Shown: positions 44,239 to 57,600, counted from the stretch's first letter. The stretch: 64,000 nt of DNA from Strigamia acuminata (GCA_949358305.1 OX442323.1:4960001-5024000), one strand, 5' to 3'. The notes: generated by a model not told the origin, from the sequence alone. A program made the numbers and translations.

Positions 44239-47200
44239 TTATTTATGTGAAATATATTTGAGTAAAGGTTTAGCGAGAATTGAAAGTTGTCGAATGAAAG
44301 CCAGAGCAGACAAACCCAAATTGAGGCCAAGAATGTTACCGAAGTCGCACATAAGTGAAATGAACCCGTACGCACTCTCCTCTACAATATATTCCACTTT
44401 GTTGTTGAAAAAGAAATAAATAACAATGGTGATCATATCGACCGGGCTCGGCAGCAAGTACATGCGCGTAGTGTAGAAGGTTTCGTCGCACGGCAAGGGG
44501 CAGCCGCAGTCCTCTTGTATGTTCGTGTTCATGAAAATCTCCATGTAATCGTGTCTGGCGCGTTTGGCTTCGGCTGCGGAGTTGCAAGGTGCCGCATCGG
44601 TTTCGTTCATGAAGGGTAAACTGTGATACAATTTTAGTGAATTTAAATTGTAATTTAAATTGTGGGTTTTACCTGCAATTGACATTATCCTGGATTTTTC
44701 TTGATAAGCAAGTTTGTTTGCATTTGTAGAATTTTTCCGCCGGAGCTGTACATATCTCGGCTTTTCGAGAAAGACGTTTAATCTGAAGTGCATGAGTGAG
44801 TTATTGATTAATTGAGTCAATTAAGAAGATTAATTAACGGTAATCTAATTTTTTTTTTGAAAAATGAGGCCAGAGGCCCATCTAGGAGGCAGGGGGGGCC
44901 TATTTTTCACATGAAAATGTATTATATCTCCAGAAAATGGAGTTGTTTCGCATGAAAATGTAATTATTTTAACTAAAAATATATTTATTTCTCATAAAAA
45001 TGCATTATTTCTTTAGAAAATGCATTATTTCTTCAGAAAATGCATTGTTTCTTCAGAAAATGCATTGTTTTGCATAAAAATGCAATTTTCTCTGCCTGCA
45101 AATGCATTTTTCTGCCTACAAATGCATTTATCTGCCTGCAAATGCATTTTTCTGCCTGCAAATGCATTTTTCTGCCTGCAAATGCATTTTTCTGCCTGCA
45201 AATGCATTTTTCTGCTTGCAAATGCATTTTTCTGCCTGCAAATGCATTTCTTTTGCTTGAATATTCTTGCAGAAACAGATTCTGGTTTGGGAAGAGGGCT
45301 GTACGGATCGTAAAGTTGATTCTGATTTATTAATGTAATGAAGTGCATTGACAGTCACTATACTTACCTTAGATACTTCGAATATCACACTGTCAACGTG
45401 TGAATAAGGAATTAGTCGTCTTGAAGTGTAATCAATGAAGTGGTCTATTGGTAATTGTATGTACACCTGCAACAATTTTGAAGTGTTATGTAGATCTGTG
45501 TTAACCTTTACAAGTGTAGTACAAGTGTTTACATTGGAATTGTTGAGCCACTTAGGGAAATTGAATGCTGTCAGAAGAAAAGTAAACATTCCTGAATATT
45601 TCGTTGGAGCTGGTGTGGAAAACAATGTTAATTCCATTTAGTTTTTAATTAATGTTTATTTTTCGAATTATTTACCAAACGTGAATTTCATGCATTTTCC
45701 CAACGGAGTATACGTCGTGCTGATGGTTGTGTCCTCGCGTACAACGAATGGCATAGTTTTCTAAAATGTAAAGGGAGGGAATTATTTACTAACTTTTGTT
45801 ATGTTAATTCTCTTGATGTGGTTGACACAATTTGTGTATTATGTTATTATAGGGACAAGACTGCAGCATATTACGACCGACAATTGCCTAATGTTCATGA
45901 ACCGAGGATAACTTGGACACGTATCCACATGTTCAGTGCGTTTTGCCACCGATTGTGCCACATATACTCTGGCCATGTGTAAGTTTGGCCTAACTCCGAG
46001 CCTCATTACTCACTCTGTGCCACAGTCTCTATACTGTGCTCTGTGCTGCCACCAGGGAAAATAGTTCAGAGTTTAGTGCTTGCTTCTGGTGTTTGGATCT
46101 ATTTTCTTGTATCACTACACCAGAGAAACGGCCCGGAGTTAGGCCAAACTTACACATGGCCAGAGTATAGTATACAGGGTGAACCAAAAGTCTGGATCCC
46201 TACTAAATATTTCTGAAAGTGGTAACAATGCATCTAATTCAATGATGGCAAAGTATTAAAGTTGGGTGGGGCAATCTTTTGGTGACCCGAAATTTGACCT
46301 TGGGACGTTCCTTTAAGGTCATTTGAAAATTATCTCGGAAACCGTTAGAGATAGACAGAAATTTCCAATTGTAAACTTGTAGACCATCATTTGTTTAGTC
46401 TAAAATTGACTAATTCTCAAATCTTTTGTACTAAAAGATTTTAAGAAAATCGCAATTTCGGGTCACCAAATTTCGGGTCACCAAAAGATTGCCCCACCCA
46501 ACTTTAATACTTTGCCATCATTGAATTAGATGCATTGTTACCACTTTCAGAAATATTTAGTAGTGATCCAGACTTTTGGTTCACCCTGTATAGCCGCATT
46601 GTATTCTGGGATGACAACAGGTAACAAACATGCTTAGTTGGCAAGCAATGCATGACACGTGATTGCTGTCATCCAATCAGCGCACAGAACAACGAATCAA
46701 TAGGAAATAACACACGGGTACCTGTCCATGTTATCCTTGGTTCATTGTTCTATACATACTAACCAAAAAGAAGATCATATTAAAATCAATTTCTTTTTCG
46801 TATGTATCGTCCCAGAGTTTTTCAAGGGATTTTGTTTTGGGATCATCAATCATGTCCAAAATATCAATTGGTCTGCTTCCTTTTGCGATTTTCATATATT
46901 TATAATACTTGGATGCAATCTTAGGACTCAAACCACAATGTATGGAATTTGGGTATTGTACGTCATCGACGTCTTCAACTTTGACGACTATTGAGATTGG
47001 TTCTTCCAAATAGAACTGGATTTTGATGATACTCATGTATATTGACAGACAAGTGCAACCTGCCAAAACAAGACGGTGTAACCATTTTGAAGTTCCATGG
47101 ACTTCGATTTTCTTAGGATCTTCAGAGATGTCTTTTTTCTGATAGGATGCTAGAACATGGGCTACCTTTTTCTTCATTGGATCAAGTTTTTGTTGTTTGG

Positions 47201-50200
47201 AAACGATTGTGCATTTCTTTCTGAGTAGAATTGCAACTACGGTGAAAATGTTGGTTATCGAAAGCACCGACAGTCCCAAGAAAAGGCCGAGGTTTCCTCC
47301 CACATCGGTGAGAAGACTGATTGCATCGTACGACCAGATCTGTTGCACTGTTCGGACATAGTGACTGTGTACTCCGAAGTCTGCTATAATGTCAGTCGAC
47401 AGGAGGTTTGTGACATCGAAGTATGAATTCAGAACTCTCTGATCACACATTCTTGGGCAGTTACAATCTTTTTTCGGGCTTGTTGTCAGTATCATTTTCA
47501 GTGTCTGGTCATATATTTGTTGTGTGTATATGGAGGTGTCACAAATATTCAAAGGAACATGTTCCCGTGGAAGAAACGGAAACCTATTTGATAGTGGAAG
47601 TGAAAGAGTGAAAAATTATTTATTTAGATTGGTTTAAAAAAATATAAACGACTATTATTTTGTCTAATTTTGTCTTGCTGTTTTAGCATTTAAGGTATCG
47701 GAATTGTCAATAGAGTTTGTGGGATGCATTTTTCCCTTACAGTTAAAGACTATACGGTATAAAAATAGTGTAAAGGAAAAATGATAAATTAAGTTTTTGC
47801 GGGTTGCACTTTTCCCTTATCACTACACTATTTCAGCCAATTACTGACAGTTAGTAATTTTGGGCCTAAAAATTCAATTTGGGGACGTAAATGTGCAAAT
47901 TTCTGCATAAATTTCCATTATTATGCCTATAAAGTATGGTTTTGGGCCTAAAATTCAATTTTGGGCCTCACTTATCATTCAATCTACGTACCTACGCTGT
48001 GATGTGTTTGATCGGGACAACAAAATAATCGCCATTTGCAATGGGCGGAGCTAACAATATAGTGTTCTCAATTCTGATTGGCTGCACTATATTTTAATTT
48101 AGTGTTGAAAACGATACACTAAAGATTTTTCCCTTACGATATGGCACTAAAATAGTGTAACGGGGCACAAAATAAGGGAAAAATGCATCCCGCAAACTCT
48201 CTATTGGCTGTGGGTCTTAATTTGCATTTTTTAGATTGAGTGAGCAGATATTATTCATACCTGCAGGTGAAGTTGCTCAAAAATTTTCTGTAAAAACATT
48301 TATGAATGCAATCAACATACGCCTCTGTTGTGATGCATGTGTCCTTCTTAGTAGCAAGAAAGCGGTACTGAAAAACGTCAAAAAATTAATTTTTGTATGA
48401 GGCCTGGTCTTTTCTTATTTTTCTGCCAATGCTCTTTTATTGCTTGCAATTTTAGCACGGTGTGATTGCTTGGCCACCCAAGGTTGACCTGCAACACTGA
48501 CATAGATTACCCAATGGTCCCGAGGTCAACCCTTTGTTGCAGAGTTGTACGACCTAGTAAGTGGAGGGTGGGAGCTGAGTGGTGTAGGGAGAGAAGAGCA
48601 TTGGGTCTCAACCAAGACGAATATGTCTGAGAAGTTACTGTCAGCAGTCGTGCTCTGCATTATTATTGCTCACCTCCCTATTCACCACTGTGATGGTAAG
48701 GGGTGAGATGTCGGATTCACCACAGCCTCCATGAGCGGTTGAATGGGCCGTAAATAAGTACGGTAGAATCGTACCAACCATTTCATACATAGGGTTAACC
48801 TTCCTGGGTGTGACAGGTTGGTTGCTGGTGTGGCGTGCCTTTAAGGTACTGCCAGTATGTGGGTAGACGGGAGACTGCGATCCCTAGACAACGGATTAAT
48901 AAAGGCCAACCATTTAACCCTCTGGAGTGCCTGTCTTATCATTTTACATGAGCATGCGTCGCACCTCGTCTCCAAGCTGCCATGGATAAGATCATGCCAT
49001 CACAACGGATTACAGAAATTACAAAGGAACTGCTTTAACTTTGCCATCTGTGATTCTATCGTCTTATGGTGGAACTAACCTCTTTAAAATCAAGGTGTTT
49101 CACAAGATGCGTTCCTGAGAACAAAATCATGGTGTATCGGAAATCAACCGGTGCCGCCAGTGTGATCTAATGTTAAATGCATGGATATAAACTGATCGAT
49201 TGTGTATAGAGTTGTTCATTTACCATTACTGTTCCTGTTTGGCACAATGACGATTTCTGAAGGTTTGCGACTATTGATCCATAAACATTTTTTCCTCGAA
49301 GTGGTTTATCTGTGGAATTAAAAACGTAAATTTAAATATGTAGAAGATCTACCATGTCCCAGCAGGAGGTGATTGAGTATTCAAAGACAAAAATGAGCCG
49401 ATTTTTTTTAGAAAAATGCCTGGGCCAGTAGAGGGTATTCACATAGTCTTTAGACAATTTTAAAAAATTTCTACACGCTAACATTAGGTGGTAATATGAA
49501 GTGAAAAAGAGAGAGCGAAGAGAGTTGTCCGTGGAAGACTCCTCCCTATTCACCACTGAGATGCGCCAGTGGTGTGATATTGGATCCACCACAGCCTCCA
49601 TGAGCGGCTGCATGAGCCGCTCATCCAAGGGGATTACCTCCCTGTATGTGGTCGGATGCTGTGTGGCGTGCTGATCTAAAGACTTTGTGAACATCCTTTA
49701 TTAATTCTCAAATTTGCCCGTGTTACAGTTTAAGATGCAGACACCTTACCAAGTTTTATCACATGACATGCACCCCAAACAGATCTTTCGACTCTTTCGG
49801 TCATGGTTGGAAAATCTATATTCTTCTGGAAACAAAAAAAAAACAATACAAGTAGTTTATCTTATTTTACTAGTTTGTTTTGTTCTTGCTACAGTAGTAT
49901 GAATGCAAAAATGTACTAACCTCAGCATTATCACTTTTGTAAATTCGCTTGGGTTTGAATTCCAGCTGTTTAATTGTAGGAGAATATTTGGTTAAGTTCC
50001 ATATTTGTGCCAGATCCGTTCCTTGTTCCATGACTTCGTAAGCTGGATTTATGCAGTACCAAGCGTTCAGGTCTGGAATACCCGCTCCTCCTGTTTTGGT
50101 TTTCCAGTACTCCTTGACGTGATCATTTTCTAAGGTACATATTTTGATAGGGGGGAATTCGATGCTTTCGATTTCCCCGTATAGGATGTTGACGGATGTT

Positions 50201-50421
50201 GGTTCGCTGAGAAAGAAAAACAACCTCTCTTGCGATTGGTAGCAGCAAGTGATGACGGAGCACAGGATGATGAAGAACCATACAATGCGCAAAGTGATTG
50301 TGTGATTGTCGTCGAGTAACGCTTGAAATTCATCAACTCCGATGTCGACTTTCTCGGTTTGAAGCATTTGTTTTTTCACCAAATTTCGAATACGGGGTCG
50401 CAATTTGACAATTTCGTCCAT
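44239..50421 (-). CDS. D1: fused double DEG/ENaC channel subunit (11 exons)
   Basis: Exons in order: 49921-50421, 49750-49825, 49224-49309, 49080-49166, 48261-48367, 46764-47583, 45676-45760, 45533-45609, 45368-45466, 44673-44782, 44239-44620; all phases agree, giving 809 residues. Unit 1: first helix in exon 1 (RIVWFFIILCSVITCC), Cys-rich ectodomain, second helix with GLFLGLS in exon 6. The same exon continues with a cytoplasmic linker, an HG gating motif (EVHGTSKW) and the first helix of unit 2 (HRLVLAGCTCLSIYM). Unit 2 ends with a pore helix reading LGLNLGLS. The protein is thus predicted to cross the membrane four times and supply two of the three subunits of a trimeric sodium channel. 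Unit 1 has HT where HG is usual. Confidence 0.85.
45010..45255. repeat. 20-bp minisatellite in a D1 intron
   Basis: About ten units of aaatgcatttttctgcctgc, preceded by looser tgcattatttcttcagaaaa units. The array in the same D2 intron (about 55285-55465) is shorter. Confidence 0.9.
45965..46167. mobile_element. MITE 1 in D1 intron 6
   Basis: The ends TACTCTGGCCATGTGTAAGT and its inverted copy pair over at least 34 bp, with TA on both sides. The matching intron of D2 (near 56105) has neither this nor the next element. Confidence 0.75.
46173..46590. mobile_element. MITE 2 in D1 intron 6, mariner-type ends
   Basis: Starts TACAGGGTGAACCAAAAGTC and ends with the inverted form. The arms pair for more than 100 bp. 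TA flanks both ends. It lies five bases from the previous element. The outer 9 bases match those of the foldback element at 33962. Confidence 0.8.
48540..49690. repeat. Interspersed repeat copies in D1 introns 2 and 4
   Basis: Blocks at about 48685-48860 and 49540-49690 share ccaccacagcctccatgagc and neighbouring words. D2 has the same pair at about 57715-57905 and 58985-59135. They lie in introns and look like remnants of a transposon I cannot classify. Confidence 0.45.
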
Positions 50422-50508
50422 TTTCAAGATTTTGAGCAGCCACAAACCACACTAGGTGCAGACTGTAGTTCAGGATTCTTATTGCTATAAGGAATGAAAC
50501 GAGACATC

Positions 50509-50990
50509 TTAACCTTCCCATAGCCATGGTGGGTCAGACAAATAACAAAAGTAGTAAAATAACTGTAACTCTTTTTTTCCTGAAAATTAATTTAGGAGAC
50601 CAGCTTTAATTACTCCAAAAATATTTTTTCTAAATTTATAATAACTAAGTTCTAATATTATTTCGATTAGGAATAAGTTAAACTAATAATAAGAAAAATA
50701 TTTACAACATAAAACACCATTACGTGAGCGCCGTACACTGTTTTGCCACTTTTTAGCACTAGGCGGTATATTGAAACGATTCTGCGCATGTGCAAAATCC
50801 TAATTTTTCAGGTGCAATCGCATGTTTTCTGGTTTGAGCACATTCAAACATGTGCTGAGGCCAGGAAAAATGCGAATGCACCTGGAGACATAAGATTCTG
50901 CACATGCGCAGAAGCATTTTAAAAGAAGGCCGATTTGACCGACCACAGCTAGCAACGTGTTGTAGCCAGGCTTGGCTATGGGAAGGTTAA
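50509..50990. mobile_element. MITE upstream of D1
   Basis: Begins TTAACCTTCCCATAGCCA and ends with the inverted TGGCTATGGGAAGGTTAA, 88 bp upstream of the D1 start codon. It has no coding content. It may alter the D1 promoter region compared with D2. Confidence 0.7.
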
Positions 50991-52984
50991 TCAATAATAA
51001 TAATTTGAAAATTAATAAGCGCGGAATTTTGAAATAATTCGAAACTGGAATAACAGCGGAATACGAAAATCAAGAAAAATTCTATTTTATTTTCCCTAAA
51101 ATTTTATCTTCTGAAGATATAATTTTTAATTTTGATGACAAAGCATAAACAGACCGGGGGAATCCAAAAATCCGGTCAGTTTTGCAAAATTCTCAACATT
51201 TCTCGCAGACCGTGGCTGAAATGTTAAATCTTAGATTATTTTTTGCAAATAAAAAAATTAATTTTGTTCTAATCAAAAAAGTTATGATTACCAGTGGATT
51301 CAGAGGCAAATTTCACCTAGGAAACATCTTTGAAACATTCCAATCGAAATTTAAATGATTGAACAAAAGGAACAAAACGGGATAACGTGTACAAAAAATG
51401 AGGTGGAAAATAGAACGCGTAATGCCGGATCGTGACAGTTTACACAAGAAAGCAAAGAGTTTGCGATAATAAACGATTGCAATGTTGAAATTCAAAAGAA
51501 TGTTTATGTCAACATTAACACTAGCTGAATGTTATTCAATGGGAATGACGTCACGTACAAACACGAAACGAGTTTTGCATACGTTTTAGAGTTTTTGAAT
51601 GCAGCTACTGTAGTTTAAGCAAATAAGTCTTTCAGCGTTTATAAATTCAAATTCGTTTCAATGTATAAATGCAAACAGAGTAAACATTATTGTGACAGTT
51701 TCTATTTATATTATGATTTCCTTTTATGGAACGTTGTAAAGGATTAAGCACCGTGCAACTTGTTCTCTTTTAAATCGATTGGGAGTAAAAACGTGGAATG
51801 TAAGCTCAATGCAATTTCTGTATGAGGAGTAAATTTGAAACTAGATATTTTTTGAATAAGGTTAAAAGTGGAAAGGTAAAAATCACGGAAGTTGGCACAA
51901 CATTCGCGATAGTCTATGGACTGACTGATACTCAATGTTAAAGTTTCTCAAAATCTATACTTTGGAATTTTCTGAAAATTGGCCAGCGTTTCAGCAGGAA
52001 GATTCTATTGTTTGGGATAAAAGGACAGACACCTAACTCTTGCAGGCTGGATGCTGCAGGAGCTCGAATCCCAGAAAATGTCAAAATATGCCCCCAAAAT
52101 ACAAAAAACCCAAATCTCAAAGTCAATACCTTCGAATTTTTTGAAAATTGGCCGGCATGTAGTCAGGAGGATCCTATTGTTTGATTTACAAGCTCAGACA
52201 CCTAACTCTTGCAGGCTGTGCACAATAGCAGCGCGAATCTCAAAAAATGTCAAAATATGCTCTCAAAACATAAAATAGTCAACATCTCAAGTTTTTTGTA
52301 AATCATCAACGGACGACCACATTTAAAATGTCCACTTTTTTCTGGCACTGTGAATAGTCGCCAAAGACAGCTGTCACTACACTCATGCCATGGACACATG
52401 CTAATTATTATTTGGACTGGAGAATTATTATAATTATTATTCTGCCTGGACAGTTATTATATTGTTGTTTTATGATGAAAGAAACATGAACCGGTGACAG
52501 CAAAACTGTATGTTTTTACATTTAATTATACACATGGTGTTGCTTGTACAAAAGCAAATTACTGGTTTGCGGTGTTGAGTTCGTCAAAACAGGGAGAACA
52601 TCTGAAGCAGCAAGTCAATTAATCCATTTGACTGTTTAAGAGAAATTTAAACTAAAAGTTCATGTTATTTTTCAAATAATATAATAATAAAATTCAAGTT
52701 TAGGTACAGTAAAACATGTTTATTCACAATCTGAAACTTTGTTTTCCGATATATTTTTTCCCAGAAAAGAGTCAATTTCTCTGTCTGTGTGAAACTTAAA
52801 TGTTTTAATTCATTAAAAGTTCAATTAAATTGCACACTCATACAAATACATCGCTACGTTTTAAAATTAATTACAATGAGATACCAAATTAAAAATAAAG
52901 TGAAATAAATAAAATAAAATAAATCAGTTCCTACCACCAAATACATCTGTCCAAATTATGTTTTGATACACATGAAGCATCGAT
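50991..52984. other. Intergenic region between D1 and the D2 block
   Basis: No gene is recognised. An old tandem pair of about 170 bp lies at about 51945-52115 and 52120-52290, sharing cacctaactcttgcaggctg and atgtcaaaatatgc. Confidence 0.5.
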
Positions 52985-53889
52985 CGCTGTGTTTTAGATT
53001 TGTTAACTGAATTTAATTTGATTGATTAATTTTAAAATAGATTTAAGAAATGTAGAAAAGTTAAAATGACGGTGAGGTATGAGTCTTCGCTTATTTGTTA
53101 GTTACGAAACTAGAGCGACGTCTGGTGTGAAATGTTTAAACTAAACATTTTCTTTAAATTAATTTTGACCTTGGGATTAGCGAGGAAAAATTATTAACAA
53201 TTTCATTACTGTCGTTTGTAATTTTATTAAAATTGGTTGAGTTTTCAAAATTTACCTTGGCTTTTTACCAATTTATTTTGCAGACTTTCGCTTTTGTTGT
53301 TTCATCCGGGCGGCCATCTTCCCAGCCATTTTCAGTCGTAAAGTAAGTTATTATTGTAATAAAATAAGCAGGAAATTGTTTTAAATGGAAACTTTTATCA
53401 TTGTTTTAGGATACCGGTAGTATACATTCATTATTGAAATTGCCCATTCCTGCTTACACAAAGGTACATTTTGCTTCTGCGCGTCTAACCGTAAGTGAAC
53501 ATTTATATTTTTCAACAAAATACCAATATGTGCATTAGTGGCATTTAAACAGCTTTTTAGTCTTTAATTAAACAACAAAAGGCTGTCTAAGCACTGCCTA
53601 AACAACAATAAATTTTAGAAAATGTGTTTATAATTGCTTTAAATAGATTTTGTTATGCACTGCGAGTAAAAATTGATTAAAATCAGCCAAAATTAGGCGA
53701 AAATCAACCAAAATACGACTAAAATTAGCTAAAATCAGACTAAAATCAGGCAAAATTATTTTTAAAGTTTAGATGGAGAAAATCCACAAAAAAAGCTGAC
53801 TAAACGAAATAAATATCCAATGGACATTTGAAATTTGCTTAAAATGTGTTTAAAAATGACTTTTCTAATGCTACTTGAGTGTTTTCTAT
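52985..53889. repeat. Duplicate of the D1 downstream flank
   Basis: Matches about 43290-44215, with the inverted OST fragment largely deleted. It shows that the duplication producing D1 and D2 included this flank. Confidence 0.75.
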
Positions 53890-54596
53890 TAGACCTTTGG
53901 AAAAATGAGGTCAGGTGATAAGATCATGTGTCATAACAATGCTGCAACTGGTGAGGGGGCAAATATCACAACTTTAGCATTATTTTTGTTATTTATTTAC
54001 CAATTTTTTAGTTTTCTGTGCATTGTTTTATAAAAAAAAATTAAGAAAATGATGAATACATGGTGGCTAACTTGCAAGAAAACTAAAAATGTATTGGACC
54101 TTTAAACAACCTGAAATATTAACAGAACAACTTTGATTTCCTCATTCAAAATGGAAATATGGATAGAATATTAATAACAACCTGATATTCACAATTTGAA
54201 ATTTTTGAGATAAATACAGATAATTTACACTATATACTTGTAAAATTAATTTTTTGAGGTAACTATATTGTACTTTTAAGTAAGAATTGAATATTTTAAG
54301 TAAAAGTTGCATTTTGGCTTAGAAATAACATTACATTTTGACAAAAATTGAGTTTTTAACCTAAAAATTGCACTCTTTGACCCAAAAATAGCATTTTTTG
54401 ACTCCAAAATTTCGTGTTTACACCCAAAATTGCATTTTTATAACACGAAAATTGCACTTTTTCTGCATTTTCCTGTATTTTAAAACAATTGTTGCCCCCC
54501 TCTATGAGAAAATCCATGCACAATGCAATTTCAAAATACGTCATATTATTGTGAGCAGTGCCAAAGGGCATTACATCATGACTTTCCAAAGGTCTA
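53890..54596. mobile_element. Second copy of the 742-bp element, just behind D2
   Basis: Has TAGACCTTTGGAAAA ends like 1041-1782, but lacks the amplified gcaagtttctaacc array. The D1 flank at about 44190-44230 lacks it. It ends 17 bp from the D2 stop codon, so it lies in the 3' UTR region. Confidence 0.65.
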
Positions 54597-54612
54597 TTGA
54601 GTAAGAGTTCTT

Positions 54613-57600
54613 TTATTTACGTGAAATATATTTGAGTAAAGGTTTAGCGAGAATTGAAAGTTGCCGAATGAAAGCCAGAGCAGACAAACCCAAATTGAGG
54701 CCAAGAATGTTACCGAAGTCGCACATAAGTGAAATGAACCCGTACGCACTCACCTCTACAATATATTCCACTTTGTTGTTGAAAAAGAAATAAATAACAA
54801 TCGTGATTATATCGACCGGGGTCGGCAGCAAATACATGCGCGTAGTGTAGAAGGTTTCATCGCACGGCAAGGGGCAGCCGCAGTCTTCTTGTAGGTTCGT
54901 CCTCATGAAAATCTCCATGTAATCGTGTCTGGCGCGTTTGGCTTCGGCTGTGGAATTGCAAGGTTCCGCATCGGTTTCGTTCATGAAGGGTAAACTGTGA
55001 TGCAATTTTAGTGAATTTAAATTGTAATTTAAATTGTGGGTTTTACCTGCAATTGACATTATCCTGGATTTTTCTCGATAAGCAAGTTTGTTTGCATTTG
55101 TGGAATTTTTCTGCCGGAGCTGTACATATCTCAGCTTTTCGAGAAAGACGTTTAATCTGAAGTGCATGAGTGAGTTATTGATGAATTGAGTCAATTAAGA
55201 AGATTAATTAACGGTAATCTAATTTTTTTTTTGAAAAATGAGGCCAGAGGCCCATCTAGGAGGCAGGGGGACTTATTTTTCACATGAAAATGTATTACAT
55301 CTCCAGAAAATGGAGTTGTTTCGCATGAAAATGTAATTATTCTAGCTAAAAATGTATTTATTTCGCATAAAAATGCATTATTTCTTCATAAAATGCATTG
55401 TTTTGCATAAAATGCAAATTTTTCTCTGTCTGCAAATGCATTTTTCTGCCTGCAAATGCATTTTTCTGCTTGAATATTCTTGGCAGAAACAGATTCTGTT
55501 TTGGGAAGAGGGCTGTACGGATCATAAAGTTGATTCTGATTTATTAATTTAATGAAGTGTATTGACAGTCACTATATCGGTACTTACCTTAGATACTTCG
55601 AATATCACATTGTCAATGTGTGAATAAGGAATTAGTCGTCTTGAAGTGTAATCAATGAAGTGGTCTATTGGTAATTGTATGTACACCTGGAACAATTTTG
55701 AAGTGTTATGTAGATGTGTGGCAACCTTTACAAGTGTAGTACAAGTGTTTACATTGGAATTGTTGAGCCACTTAGGGAAATTGAATGCTGTCAGAAGAAA
55801 AGTAAACATTCCTGCATATATCGTTGGAGCTGGTGTGGAAAACAATGTTAATTCCATTTAATTTTTAATTAATTTTTATTTTTTGAATTATTTACCAAAC
55901 GTGAATTTCATGCATTTTCCCAACGGAGTATACGCCGTGCTGATGTTTGTGTCCTCTCGTACAACAAATGGCAAGGTTTGCTAAAATATAAAGGGAGGGA
56001 CGAGACTGGAGTATATTACGACCGACAATTGCCTAATGTTCATAAACCAAGAATAACTTGGACACGTATCCACATGTTCAGTGCATTTTGCCACCGATTG
56101 TGCTACATAGTATATAGCCGCGCTGTATTCTGGGATGACAACAGGTAACAAACATGCTTAGTTGGCAAGCAATGCATGACACGTGATTGCTGTCATCCAT
56201 TCAGCGCAAAGAACAACGAATCAATAGGAAATAACACACGGGTACCTGTCCATGTTATCCTTGGTTTATTGTTCTATACATACTAACCAACGCGAAGATC
56301 AAATTAAAATCAATTTCTTTTTCGTATGTATCGTCCCAGAGTTTTTCAAGGGATTTTGTTTTGGGATCATCAATCATGTCCAAAATATCAATTGGTCTGC
56401 TTCCTCTTGCGATTTTCATGTATCTATAATACTTGGATGCAATCTTAGGACTCAAACCACAATGTATGGAATTTGGGTATTGTACGTCATCGACGTCTTC
56501 AACTTCGACGACTATTGAGATTGGTTCTTTCAAATAGAACTGGATTTTGATGATACTCATGTATATTGACAGACAAGTGCAACCTGCCAAAACAAGACGG
56601 TGTAACCATTTTGAAGTTCCACTGGCTCCGATTTTCTTAGGATCTTCAGAGATGTCTTTTTTCTGGTAGGATGCTAGAACCTGGGCTACCTTTGTCTTCA
56701 TTGGATCAAGTTTTTGTTGTTTGGAAACGATTGTGCATTTCTTTTTGAGAAGAATTGCGACTATGCTGAAAATGTTGGTTATCGAAAGCACCGATAGTCC
56801 TAAGAAAAGGCCGAGGTTACCTCCCACATCGGTGAGAAGACTGATTGCATCGTATGACCAGATCTGTTGCACTGTTCGGACATAGTGACTATGTACTCCG
56901 AAGTCTGCTATAATATCAGTCGTCGGGAGGTTTGTGACGTCGAAGTATGAATTCAGAACTCTCTGATCACACGTTCTTGGACATTTACAATCTTTTTTTG
57001 GGCTTGTTGTCAGTATCATTTTCAGTGTCTGGTCATATATTTGTTGCGTGTTTATGGAGGTGTCACAAATATTTAAAGGGACATGTTCCCGTGGAAGAAA
57101 CGGAAACCTATTTGATGGTAGAAGTGAAAGAGTGGAAAATTATATATTTAGATTGGTTAAAAAAATATAAACGACTATTATTCTGTCTAATTTTGTCTTG
57201 CTGTTTTAGCATTTAAGGTATCGGAATTGTCATTGGATGTGGGTCTTAATTTGCATTTTTTAGATTGAGTGATCAGATATTTTTCATACCTGCAGGTGAA
57301 GTTGCTGCTCAAAAATTTTCTGTATAAACATTTTTCAATGCAATCAATATACGCCTGTGTTGTTGTGCATGTGTCCTTCTTAGTAGCAAGAAAGCGGTAC
57401 TGAAAAACGTCAAAAATTTTAATTTTTGTATGAGACCTGATCTTTTCTTATTTTTCTGCCAATGTTGTTTTATTGCTTGCAATTTTAGCACGGTGTGATT
57501 GCTTGGCCACCCAAGGTTGACCTGCATCACTGACATAGATTACCCAATGGTCCCGAGGTCAACCCTTTCTTGCGGAGTGGTACGACCTAGTAAGTGGAAG

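Noticed and set aside
48425-48500. Possible extra exon (VNLGWPSNHTVLKLQAIKEH) between D1 exons 4 and 5
   Set aside because: No donor fits, and exon 4 at 49080-49166 already supplies the segment homologous to D3.
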